Below are positions 23,705 to 31,148 of a DNA stretch of 40,439 nt, piece by piece. This DNA is from Streptomyces sp. ISL-12. Lineage in GTDB: Bacteria; Actinomycetota; Actinomycetes; Streptomycetales; Streptomycetaceae. The stretch spans positions 1 through 40,439 of the forward strand of contig NZ_JAGGOO010000118.1 in the NCBI RefSeq assembly GCF_018614415.1. Direction: 5' to 3'. Each line of letters begins with the position of its first letter. Position 1 is the first letter of the stretch. The notes under the pieces were generated by a model. The model saw nothing but the letters and a program-made list of their open reading frames with translations. It was not told the origin of the DNA and made no database searches. Both the position numbers and the translations under genes were made by a program.

Positions 23705-24349
23705 TCAGCTCCCCAGATACCGCAGTACCGCCAGAACTCTGCGCGAATAGCCCTCACCTCCCGTCAGTTCGAGCTTGTCGAAGATGGCGTTGATGTGCTT
23801 CTCCACGCCGCTCAACGAGATGTGCAGTCGCCGGGCGATCGCCGCGTTGGTGTGCCCCTGTGCCATCTCGGCCAGCACGGCTCGCTCCCGCGCCGTGAGC
23901 CGGGCCAGCGGGTCGGTGTGTGTCGTGCGGCCCAGCAACTGCCGGACGACCTCGGGGTCGAAGGCGGCCCGGCCGGCGGCCACCCTCTCCAGCGCGTCGA
24001 GGAACTCGTCGACCTGGACCACCCTGTCCTTGAGCAGATACCCCACCCCTTCCGAGTCACCGGTGAGCAGCTCCGTCGCGTACCGCTTCTCCACGTACTG
24101 CGAGAGCACCAGGACCCCGACGGCCGGCCGGCTCGCCCGGATCTCCAGGGCCGCGCGCAGCCCCTCGTCCGTGTGGGTCGGCGGCATCCGGACGTCGGCG
24201 ACCACCACGTCCGGCGGGTCCTGGGCGACCGCCGCCAGCAGCGCCTCCGCGTTGCCGACGGCCGCGACGACCTCGTGCCCCTCCTCCGCCAGCAGGCGCA
24301 CCAGGCCCTCCCGCAGCAGGGTCGAGTCCTCGGCGAGCATCACCCGCAT
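23705..24349 (-). CDS. NarL/FixJ-type response regulator
   Basis: A 214-residue two-component regulator. The receiver domain (1-120) has the acidic pair Glu7/Asp8 (LAEDSTLLREGL), the phospho-acceptor Asp52 (VVVADVRMPP), the conserved Ser in LVLSQYVEK and Lys in YLLKDRV. The C-terminal LuxR-type HTH reads LTARERAVLAEMAQGHTNAAIARRLHISLSGVEKHINAIFDKL. It begins 10 bases inside the end of the kinase gene (ATG 24349 versus kinase stop 24342-24340), so it is translationally coupled. Likely targets are the tandem TGCGG-N4-CCGCA sites in the kinase/DedA intergenic region. Confidence 0.96.
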   Translation of the reverse strand: MRVMLAEDSTLLREGLVRLLAEEGHEVVAAVGNAEALLAAVAQDPPDVVVADVRMPPTHTDEGLRAALEIRASRPAVGVLVLSQYVEKRYATELLTGDSEGVGYLLKDRVVQVDEFLDALERVAAGRAAFDPEVVRQLLGRTTHTDPLARLTARERAVLAEMAQGHTNAAIARRLHISLSGVEKHINAIFDKLELTGGEGYSRRVLAVLRYLGS

Positions 24350-25482
24350 GGCAGCTCCGCCGCCACCAGAGTGGGGCCGCCCGGCGGGCTGACCACGCTC
24401 AGGCTGCCGTCGAGAGCGGCGACCCGCCGGGCGAGCCCGAACAGTCCGCTGCCCGTGGCGTTCGCCCCGCCGCAGCCGTCGTCCCGGACCTCCACGTACA
24501 CCATCCCCTCCTCTTCCGCGACCACGACGGTTATCCGCGTGGGCGCCGCGTGCTTGACCGCGTTGGTGACCGCCTCGCACACCACGAAGTACGCGACGGT
24601 CGCGAGCGCCCGCTCCGGTTCCTCCACGAGGCCGTACTCCACCCGCACGGGCACGGACGCCCGCTCGGCCACCGTCTCCAGCGCCGCTCGCAGGCCGGCC
24701 TCGTCCAGCGTGGTCGGATAGATCCGCCACGCCACCTCGCGCAGCTCCTCCAGGGCCTGTCTGCTCTCCTGGTGGGCCTGGCCCAGCAGGTGGTCCCTGT
24801 GCTCGGCGTCCTGGCTGCGCCGGGCGCGGCCGAGCAGCATCCCGAGGGCGACGAGCCGCTGCTGCACCCCGTCGTGCAGGTCACGCTCGATGCGGCGGCG
24901 TTCGTCGTGCACCGCGTCGACCACGGCGGCGCGGCTCGCGGACAGCTCGGCGATGCGCTGCTCCAGCTCCTCCTGGTGCCGGGGACCGTAGAAGCGCCGG
25001 GCCAGCCGGCCCTCCAGCCCGGCGACGCCGAATATCCCCTGGACGGCGAGGAACAGCAGGAAGAAGCCGCCGAAGCTGCTGAGGACGACCGAGCCCGGGT
25101 CGCGTATGCCGTCCAGCCACAGCCAGCCGTACGCCCAGAACATGCCGTACCCGAGGCCCGCCGCCGCCGACAGCATCACCACCCCGCCCAGGGCTCCCAG
25201 CGTCCACCGGCAGGACACGTACCGCAGGGCCCGCATGTCCTCGTACGCGGGCGGGACGCGGATGCCGAGCCAGGTCCGGAGCCGGGTCCGCTCCCACTCC
25301 GCCAGTCTCCGCGCGCACGCGAGGACCGGTCGGAGCGCGGCACGGCGCCCGGCCGGCCAGGCCGCCACCGGCAGCAGGGCCGCACCGGCCACAACGGTGA
25401 AGAGCAGCTCGACGACGGCCGCGGCGGCTCCCGTGATCAGGCCCACCCCGCACCGCACTCCGCGTCGCGCCATGTCTCGCAT
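24340..25482 (-). CDS. NarL-type sensor histidine kinase (HisKA_3)
   Basis: A membrane sensor kinase of 380 residues. Hydrophobic segments near the N-terminus (VGLITGAAAAVVELLFTVVAGAALL; LGALGGVVMLSAAAGLGYG; SSFGGFFLLFLAVQGIFG) make about four TM helices with only short external loops, so it probably senses the membrane itself. The dimerisation/phosphoacceptor motif is DERRRIERDLHDGVQQR (His about 203), followed by an HATPase domain with NAVKHA (N box), DDGCGG (G1) and GLFGLARRV (G2). The ATG at 25482 is chosen; an ATG three codons on is equally possible as no strong ribosome binding site is seen. Co-transcribed with the response regulator and divergent from a DedA gene. Confidence 0.93.
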   Translation of the reverse strand: MRDMARRGVRCGVGLITGAAAAVVELLFTVVAGAALLPVAAWPAGRRAALRPVLACARRLAEWERTRLRTWLGIRVPPAYEDMRALRYVSCRWTLGALGGVVMLSAAAGLGYGMFWAYGWLWLDGIRDPGSVVLSSFGGFFLLFLAVQGIFGVAGLEGRLARRFYGPRHQEELEQRIAELSASRAAVVDAVHDERRRIERDLHDGVQQRLVALGMLLGRARRSQDAEHRDHLLGQAHQESRQALEELREVAWRIYPTTLDEAGLRAALETVAERASVPVRVEYGLVEEPERALATVAYFVVCEAVTNAVKHAAPTRITVVVAEEEGMVYVEVRDDGCGGANATGSGLFGLARRVAALDGSLSVVSPPGGPTLVAAELPCG

Positions 25483-25519
25483 GATCGTGAGGCTAGTCGT
25501 GGGCGGGATGCCCGCACAC

Positions 25520-25578
25520 TGCGGAAAACCGCAATTCGTCACTGCGGTGGACCGCAGCCGATCGTGCGGTCTTCCTCA
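25520..25578. promoter_or_regulatory. Three tandem inverted-repeat sites, TGCGG-N4-CCGCA type
   Basis: TGCGGAAAACCGCA (25520-25533), TGCGGTGGACCGCA (25543-25556) and TGCGGTCTTCCTCA (25565-25578) are spaced 23 and 22 bases start to start, about two helical turns, so they lie on one DNA face. The first two have perfect 5-bp arms; the third has one mismatch. They fill the gap between the kinase start and the DedA start. The form suits a dimeric LuxR-type regulator. Confidence 0.75.
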
Positions 25579-25601
25579 GGGTCCCTTCAGCCACGATTTC
25601 C

Positions 25602-25614
25602 TAGCGTGGTCGTC
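25602..25614 (+). promoter_or_regulatory. Possible -10 element for a leaderless DedA transcript
   Basis: TAGCGT at 25602-25607 is followed by seven bases and ATG 25615. No ribosome binding site is visible before this ATG. The third tandem site ends 23 bases upstream, overlapping the -35 position. Confidence 0.4.
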
Positions 25615-26469
25615 ATGACAGCCATCGCAGCGCAGACGGCCGCGGACAGCGGTGCCGCTCCGCAGTGGATCAACGACCTCATGGACGCCCTGGGCGCCCC
25701 GGGGGCCGGTATCGCCATCGCTCTGGAGAATCTCTTCCCTCCCTTGCCGAGCGAGGTGATCCTGCCGCTCGCGGGATTCGCGGCCGCCTCCGGCCGGATG
25801 GACCTGCTCGCCGTCCTGCTGTGGACCACGGCGGGCTCGGTGATCGGTGCGCTCGCCCTGTACGGGATAGGGGCGCTCCTCGGCCGCGACCGCACCGTGG
25901 CGATAGCGGGGCGGCTGCCGCTGGTGAAGGTGGCGGACATAGAGAAGACGGAGGCGTGGTTCCTCCGGCACGGCACCAAGGCGGTGTTCTTCGGCCGGAT
26001 GATCCCCATCTTCCGCAGTCTGATCTCCGTGCCGGCGGGCGTCGAGCGGATGCGGCTCCCCGTCTTCCTCGGCCTGACCACGCTGGGCAGTGCGCTGTGG
26101 AACACCGCGTTCGTGCTCGCCGGTTACGCCCTGGGTGACAACTGGTCTCAGGTCACGAGCGTCGCCTCCGCGTACTCGAAGGTGATCCTCGTCGGCGCTG
26201 CGGTCGCGGTGCTGGGCTTCGTGGTCCTGCGGATGCTGCGGCCCGGAGGCGGCCGCCGCAGGCGCGGCGAACCCGGGCACGGCGAGGAGCGGCCCTCCTC
26301 CGCGTCCGCCTCGTCCACCGCCCGGTCCGCCGGGGGACCCTCGGACCGGACGGAGGTCACCGGGCCGGGCGCGCCGACCGCAGGAACTACCGGGCCGGGT
26401 TCGCAGACCGCAGGAACTCCTGAAGGATCCGCTCCCCCGCGAATACCCCCCGCTCGGGCAGGGCACTGA
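25615..26469 (+). CDS. DedA family membrane protein
   Basis: A 284-residue protein; residues 1-205 are a full DedA domain. Marks are the N-terminal ALENLFPPLPSEVILPLAGF (acidic residue and Pro-Pro of the re-entrant loop), TTAGSVIGALALYGIG, the FFGRMIPIFRSLISVPAG block with the essential arginines, and SALWNTAFVLAGYALGDNW. DedA proteins flip undecaprenyl phosphate or phospholipids and support envelope stress resistance. A disordered tail of about 70 residues (Gly/Thr/Pro) follows. The last 83 bases overlap the 3' end of the HAD gene on the other strand. Its divergent promoter region is shared with the two-component system, which probably controls it. Confidence 0.93.
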   Translation: MTAIAAQTAADSGAAPQWINDLMDALGAPGAGIAIALENLFPPLPSEVILPLAGFAAASGRMDLLAVLLWTTAGSVIGALALYGIGALLGRDRTVAIAGRLPLVKVADIEKTEAWFLRHGTKAVFFGRMIPIFRSLISVPAGVERMRLPVFLGLTTLGSALWNTAFVLAGYALGDNWSQVTSVASAYSKVILVGAAVAVLGFVVLRMLRPGGGRRRRGEPGHGEERPSSASASSTARSAGGPSDRTEVTGPGAPTAGTTGPGSQTAGTPEGSAPPRIPPARAGH

Positions 26470-27226
26470 CCGTCGGTGCCGTCCAGCCGGAGTCGGCCAA
26501 CTCGCCGTGGCCCGGGCGCCAACCCCGGTCGGCGGCGAGCAGCAGGTCGGCGTCCAAGAGGGAGTCCCCTGCGGCCAGGGTGAGACCTGCGCCGGTGCGG
26601 CGGGCGACCTCGTGCACGGCCGCGCTCTTGGTGAGCGGCGCCGGGACGGCGTAGAGCTTGCGGCCCTGGAGGGACACGGTCCAGCCGCGGTCGCCGGCCC
26701 ACACGGCGAGTTCCTTGACCCATCCCTCGGGCAGCAGGTCGCGTTCGAGGACGAGGTAGGCGAAGAGGTCCTCGGCGGTGCGGTGCTTGCGCACCCACTG
26801 CGGGTCGGCGGTGGCCGTCAGACGCTCGCGCACCTCTGCCAGCGGGGCGCACTCGTCGGCCAGCCGCGCGGTGACCCGTGCGTGCCAGTCGGGGTCGGTG
26901 ACGCCGTCCACCAGCAGGTGGCCGCCGTTGGCGCAGATCGCGTACTTCGGCGGGGGGCCGGGCAGGTTGATGCGCTGGTACTGGGCGCGGGTCCGCGTCG
27001 TGGTCGGCACGAAGACGGCACCCTCGCCGAGGCCGCCGAGGTCGCCGAGAAGCCGGGCGGCGGTCTCCGTCATGTACGACAGGGGCTTGCTGTCGTAGAC
27101 CTCCACACACAGCAGCCGGGGGGCCTCCTGGTCCGGCACGGTCAGGTTCAGGGCGGCGGCGGAGTAGATCAGCGTGCGGTCGAGGTCGCTCGCGACGAGT
27201 ACGGGCTGTACGGGCTGAGCAGGCAT
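26387..27226 (-). CDS. HAD hydrolase of the Ter-associated biosynthetic operon
   Basis: A 279-residue phosphatase of the Cof-like/sucrose-phosphatase (C2-cap) type. Motif I is LVASDLDRTLIYS (residues about 10-22), motif II is near VPTTTR, motif III Lys is in PLTKSAAVHEV, and motif IV is LAAGDSLLDADLL. The cap contains YAICANGGHLLVDG. ATG at 27226 overlaps the stop codon of the upstream PRTase fusion gene in a TGATG arrangement, so translation is coupled and the products are needed together. It is the third gene of the operon. It probably removes phosphate from an intermediate made by the PRTase and CitE-like enzymes. Its 3' end overlaps the convergent DedA gene by 83 bases. Confidence 0.88.
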   Translation of the reverse strand: MPAQPVQPVLVASDLDRTLIYSAAALNLTVPDQEAPRLLCVEVYDSKPLSYMTETAARLLGDLGGLGEGAVFVPTTTRTRAQYQRINLPGPPPKYAICANGGHLLVDGVTDPDWHARVTARLADECAPLAEVRERLTATADPQWVRKHRTAEDLFAYLVLERDLLPEGWVKELAVWAGDRGWTVSLQGRKLYAVPAPLTKSAAVHEVARRTGAGLTLAAGDSLLDADLLLAADRGWRPGHGELADSGWTAPTVSALPERGVFAGERILQEFLRSANPAR

Positions 27227-29691
27227 CAGACCGTCACCGCCCTGCCGTCGGCGCCCGTCGCGCCGCGGGTGTACCGGGGGTGGATCAGCCCGACGCAGGT
27301 GTAGGGCAGGTCGGCGACCTCCTCCACGGGCACGCCCCGCTGTGCGGCGAGCAGCCGGACGTGGTCCAGGTCGCTGCCGGCGCCGGCCCGGGCCAGCACC
27401 TTCCAGGGCACCCGGCGCAGCATCACGCGGGTGGTCTCGCCGACGCCGGGCTTGACGAGGTTGACGTCGTGGATGCCGTACTCCTCGCTGATCCGCTCGA
27501 CCGCCGCCCAGCCCTCCCAGGTGGGGGTCCGGTCGGCGGCGTGCAGGTCCTTGGCCAGGACGTCGACGGCGCTCGCGACCTCCGGGAAGCGGGCGGAGAC
27601 GGCGTCGAGGAAGGCCGGTGAGAGGTCGGCGCCGGCGAGTTCGCGGTAGAACTTCGCGCCGTGGAAGTCGTGGGCGCCGACCAGGTCGGCCCGGAGCACG
27701 GTGCGGGAGATCAGGCCGGAGACGGTGGAGTTGAGGCAGGCGGAGGGGATGAGGAAGTCGTCGCGGGTTCCGTAGGTGCGGACACAGGAACCGGGGTCGG
27801 CCAGGACGGCGATCTCCGGGTCGAAGCCGGTGATGCCGTCGGACACCTCGAAGTCACGCAGGGCGGCGGCGAGTTCGCGGGTGATGGCGCCCTTGCCGGT
27901 CCAGCCGTCGACGAAGACGACATCAGCGGGGTCGTGGTGGTCGGCCAGCCAGCGCAGCGCGTTGGCGTCGATGCCCCGGCCCCGGACGATCGACACGGCG
28001 TAATGGGGGAGGTCGAGACCATGGCGGAACTGCGCCCAGCGGCGCATCAGGATCCCGACGGGCGTGCCCGCGCGGGCGAGGGACACGAGGACGGGTCCGG
28101 GGGACCGTTCCAGGAGGACGAGTTCGGTGACGGCGCCGACGGCCTGCGCCAGCCGGGCCGCCGAGGCGCGCAGCGCCGCGTGGAACAGGTCCTGGTACTG
28201 CTCGCTGGGCTGATACTCGACGGGCAGCGACTCGGCGTAGTGCGCGCCGCCCTTCTGGATCGCCTCCTCGCGCTCCTCGGTGGGCGCCTCCAGCGTCGTG
28301 TCCGAGAGGTCCTGGAGCAGCCAGCCGACCTCGTCGGGGGCATAGGAGGAGAAGGCGGGGCCGCGCAGCGGCTCGGGCAGCATGGCGGGCCTTTCGGAGG
28401 AAGTGCCGGGGACGTACGAGGGGACGACCGCGAGCAGGATGTGCGGCACGTGGGCGGCGAGCCGGGCCAGCAGGCCGTCGGGCGCGTGCAGCGCCGGGGT
28501 GTCGGCGGGCGAGTCGACGACGGCGACGACGGCGTCGAAGCCGGCGCCGGCGACGTTGTAGGCGTAGCGCTCGCCGGGGCCGTCGGCAGGGTCGTCGTGG
28601 GCGGGGAAGACCAGGCGGGTGCGTATGGCGTAGCCGGGATCGTCGACGGCGAGGACGGGCGAGCGGGTGGTGGTGGAGTAGCGCACCTCTGCGGGTACGA
28701 CCTGCTCCAGTTCGCGGGCCAGGCGCAGCGGGGCGTACATCAGTTCCTCGCAGCCGAGGACCAGGACGCGGCGGGTGCCGGCGGGCAGGGCCTCGGCGAG
28801 CCGGGCGGCCATGGCGGGCAGCGCGCTCTCCAGCCGGGTCCGGTGGGCGGCGGTGAACCCGTGCCGCCCGCCGTCGGGCAGTCCGCGGGGCCAGCGCAGG
28901 TCGACGCGGCGGACGGGGCCCGTGCCGGTCCGGGCGGGCTCCGGCTCGGCGGCTGCCGCCGCCTCGTGCCGGGCCACCAGTCGCTGTCCCTTCTCCAGTA
29001 CGTCGTCGGGCAGCAGGACGGTGCCCGAGGCGGCCGCCACCAGGTCCACTCGGGCGCCGATCTCCCGGGCGAACTCCTCCAGGCGGCCCGCGTCGGCCGG
29101 CGAGCGCATGTCCACCAGGGCGACCACGACGTACCGGCGGCGGGGGTAGCGCTCGTGCAGGGCCCTGACGGTGTTGAGCACCGTGTTGCCGGTGGAGAAC
29201 TCGTCGTCGACGAGGACGAGCGGTCCGTCGCCGGCCAGCAGCGCGGGATCGGCGGGCAGCAGCAGGTGGGAGGTGGCGTGCGAGTGGGACTCCTCGAAGC
29301 CGCCTGCCTGGGCGACGCCGTCGACCGGGCGGCGGGTGGAGTGCAGGTAGGTGGCGGGGCCGAGGCCGTCGGCGACCGAGTGACCGAGGCCGGTGGCGGT
29401 CTCCGCGTAGCCGAGGACGACCGCGGCGGCGGACTCCTCGGCGCCCAGCAGGTCGCGTACGCGGCGGCCGAGGGTGAAGCCGTGGCCGTAGACCACGGAA
29501 GGCGACTGGGGTACGTGCTTGCCGAGCACGTTGGAGACGAGGAGGTGCGCCCGCTTGGGGTTGCGGCGCAGGGCGAGGCCCAGCAGGCCGGTCAGGTCGT
29601 CGTCGCCCGTGAGGCCGACGCCGAGCCGCTCGGCGACCCAGCTGCCGGTCCATATCCCGGTCGGCTCTCCGGCCCGCGGCCGCTCCGTCAT
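27226..29691 (-). CDS. PRTase-TRSP-StiP-PELOTA fusion protein of the Ter-associated operon
   Basis: An 821-residue cytosolic fusion. Residues about 10-245 are a type I phosphoribosyltransferase (PRTase_2) with RNPKRAHLLVSNVLGKHVP, ESHSHATSH and the PRPP loop VLVDDEFSTGNT (159-170). About 265-400 is the TRSP domain, including the naming motif TTTRSPV (340-346). About 446-760 is a StiP/PRTase_1 domain: FSSYAPDEVGWLLQDL, EEREEAIQKGGAHYAESLP, VLVSLARAGTPVGI and a second PRPP loop VFVDGWTGKG (592-601). Residues about 763-808 fit the PELOTA-like RNA-binding domain (LARAGAGSDLDHV, PYTCVGLIHPRYTRG). In many genomes the PRTase-TRSP and StiP parts are separate genes. ATG 29691 follows GGGAGG by nine bases; an ATG 36 bases upstream is also possible. 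The family is predicted to make a nucleoside-like metabolite. Confidence 0.9.
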   Translation of the reverse strand: MTERPRAGEPTGIWTGSWVAERLGVGLTGDDDLTGLLGLALRRNPKRAHLLVSNVLGKHVPQSPSVVYGHGFTLGRRVRDLLGAEESAAAVVLGYAETATGLGHSVADGLGPATYLHSTRRPVDGVAQAGGFEESHSHATSHLLLPADPALLAGDGPLVLVDDEFSTGNTVLNTVRALHERYPRRRYVVVALVDMRSPADAGRLEEFAREIGARVDLVAAASGTVLLPDDVLEKGQRLVARHEAAAAAEPEPARTGTGPVRRVDLRWPRGLPDGGRHGFTAAHRTRLESALPAMAARLAEALPAGTRRVLVLGCEELMYAPLRLARELEQVVPAEVRYSTTTRSPVLAVDDPGYAIRTRLVFPAHDDPADGPGERYAYNVAGAGFDAVVAVVDSPADTPALHAPDGLLARLAAHVPHILLAVVPSYVPGTSSERPAMLPEPLRGPAFSSYAPDEVGWLLQDLSDTTLEAPTEEREEAIQKGGAHYAESLPVEYQPSEQYQDLFHAALRASAARLAQAVGAVTELVLLERSPGPVLVSLARAGTPVGILMRRWAQFRHGLDLPHYAVSIVRGRGIDANALRWLADHHDPADVVFVDGWTGKGAITRELAAALRDFEVSDGITGFDPEIAVLADPGSCVRTYGTRDDFLIPSACLNSTVSGLISRTVLRADLVGAHDFHGAKFYRELAGADLSPAFLDAVSARFPEVASAVDVLAKDLHAADRTPTWEGWAAVERISEEYGIHDVNLVKPGVGETTRVMLRRVPWKVLARAGAGSDLDHVRLLAAQRGVPVEEVADLPYTCVGLIHPRYTRGATGADGRAVTV

Positions 29692-29766
29692 GCGCGTACG
29701 CCTCCCGTTGTCCACTGCGTGGTCCATGATCCCTTGTGTTCGGCCGGCCGGTCGGGCCGGACAGGT

Positions 29767-30942
29767 TCAGTCGGACAGGCCGGCGGCGAGCAGTTCGACG
29801 AAGCCGATGTCCTCGTTGGCCACGCCGAAGACCTCGGCGCGCAGCAGAGTGCGCTCGGCCCAGGCCCGGTGCGGCTTCACCTCGTTCATCTTGTTCGTGT
29901 ACGACGACCTCAGCACGCCTCCTCCGCCGCGCTCCGGGCGGAGGATGTCCTGGGCGTCGCTGAACTCCTCGTGGCTGACCACGGACAGCGCGTGCACCGG
30001 GAGCACGTGGGAGGGGTGGATGCAGGTCTTCCCCAGCAGGCCGTTGGCCTGGTCCAGGGAGATCTCCCGCAGCAGGCCGTCCATGGCGTGCTCGATCAGC
30101 CGGGCCCGCAGGTCCGCGGCCTGCACCTCCAGGAAGGGGCTCTGCCGCAGCTGCGGTTTGAACATCCTCTCCTGGACCCGGAAGTACTCCCACACCGGCC
30201 CGGTCACGGTGAACCCGGTGCCGTCGGCCCGCCCGAGCATGTTCACCACGTCGGCGATCACGGAGGCGACGATCTGGATGTCGTACGCCGTCATGTCGGG
30301 GCCGCGGCGCAGCCCGTAGGAGGAGCAGAAGTCGGTCACGCCGAGCCGGAGGGCCAGGACGCGGCCGCGGTACTTGTCGACCGCGCGGAAGATGCCCTCC
30401 AGGGTGTGCACCCGCGATTCCCGGTACAGCAGCTCCGGGGACTCCAGGACCGGCATGGCGAACAGGCGTCGGCCCGTGGCGGCCTCCGCGCCGGAGAGTG
30501 CCTCCAGGAAGGGCATGCCACGTTCCTCGGTGAACTTCGGCAGGACGAATCCGGAGAGCGTCTCCACGGCGGGGCCGAGGCGCCGCACCAGGTCGGGTAT
30601 CTGCTCGGGGGTGCGTACGCGGACGAACAGCAGCGGAACGTTTCCGCCGACGTGTCCGGGGCGTCCGGAGAGGTCGGTGAGGTGCCGTACGAGGTTCTCC
30701 TCGCCGGCCGCCACATCGGCGTCGTCGATGGAGTCCTCCAGGCAGAGCACCATCGAGACCACGCCGTTGGCGGCCTGCTTGAGGATGTCGTCGGCGAGAC
30801 GCGGCCGGGTGGCGGGGCTGTAGAGCGTGGCCCCCAGAGCCGCGGAGAGCAGCCGCGCCGGGGAGTCGGCGCTGAACGCACCCGGCTCCTGATGGAAGAG
30901 ACGCTTCCGCACCTCAGGGGCTATATGCCCGAAATGACGCAT
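29767..30942 (-). CDS. HpcH/HpaI aldolase/citrate lyase (CitE-like) of the Ter-associated operon
   Basis: A 391-residue TIM-barrel lyase. Family features are LYSPATRPRLADD, VLCLEDSIDDAD (Mg-binding Glu and Asp region), LLFVRVRTPEQIP, GFVLPKFTEERG and LGVTDFCSSYGLRRG, followed by HPSHVLPVHAL near the C-terminus. It is longer than classical CitE and matches the Ter-linked CitE-like group, expected to split or form a C-C bond in a small metabolite. ATG at 30942 follows GGGGGAG by five bases. It is the first gene of the operon and lies 75 bases before the PRTase fusion gene. It is divergent from the TerD-tail gene across 206 bases that should hold both promoters. Confidence 0.9.
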   Translation of the reverse strand: MRHFGHIAPEVRKRLFHQEPGAFSADSPARLLSAALGATLYSPATRPRLADDILKQAANGVVSMVLCLEDSIDDADVAAGEENLVRHLTDLSGRPGHVGGNVPLLFVRVRTPEQIPDLVRRLGPAVETLSGFVLPKFTEERGMPFLEALSGAEAATGRRLFAMPVLESPELLYRESRVHTLEGIFRAVDKYRGRVLALRLGVTDFCSSYGLRRGPDMTAYDIQIVASVIADVVNMLGRADGTGFTVTGPVWEYFRVQERMFKPQLRQSPFLEVQAADLRARLIEHAMDGLLREISLDQANGLLGKTCIHPSHVLPVHALSVVSHEEFSDAQDILRPERGGGGVLRSSYTNKMNEVKPHRAWAERTLLRAEVFGVANEDIGFVELLAAGLSD

Positions 30943-31148
30943 GTGAACTCCCCCGTGGTGACTGGGCGACCTGTAAAACGTTCGAAGGTGGCCGGTAATA
31001 GTACGTAGAAACCCATGTCAGAAGTTCCCGTCGGGCATGAATTCCAGGTAACCCGGCCGTGTCGGCGCCGCGGGGCAGGACGCCTGGCCCATCCCGGGTA
31101 CCCGCCCCCGCATTGTCGTGACCAGGACCGAGAAGGCAGGATGACGGC

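Noticed and set aside
27661..31008. 1115-codon plus-strand open frame
   Set aside because: It is antisense to the PRTase fusion and CitE-like genes and is Gly/Val/Gln-rich low-complexity sequence typical of a shadow frame.
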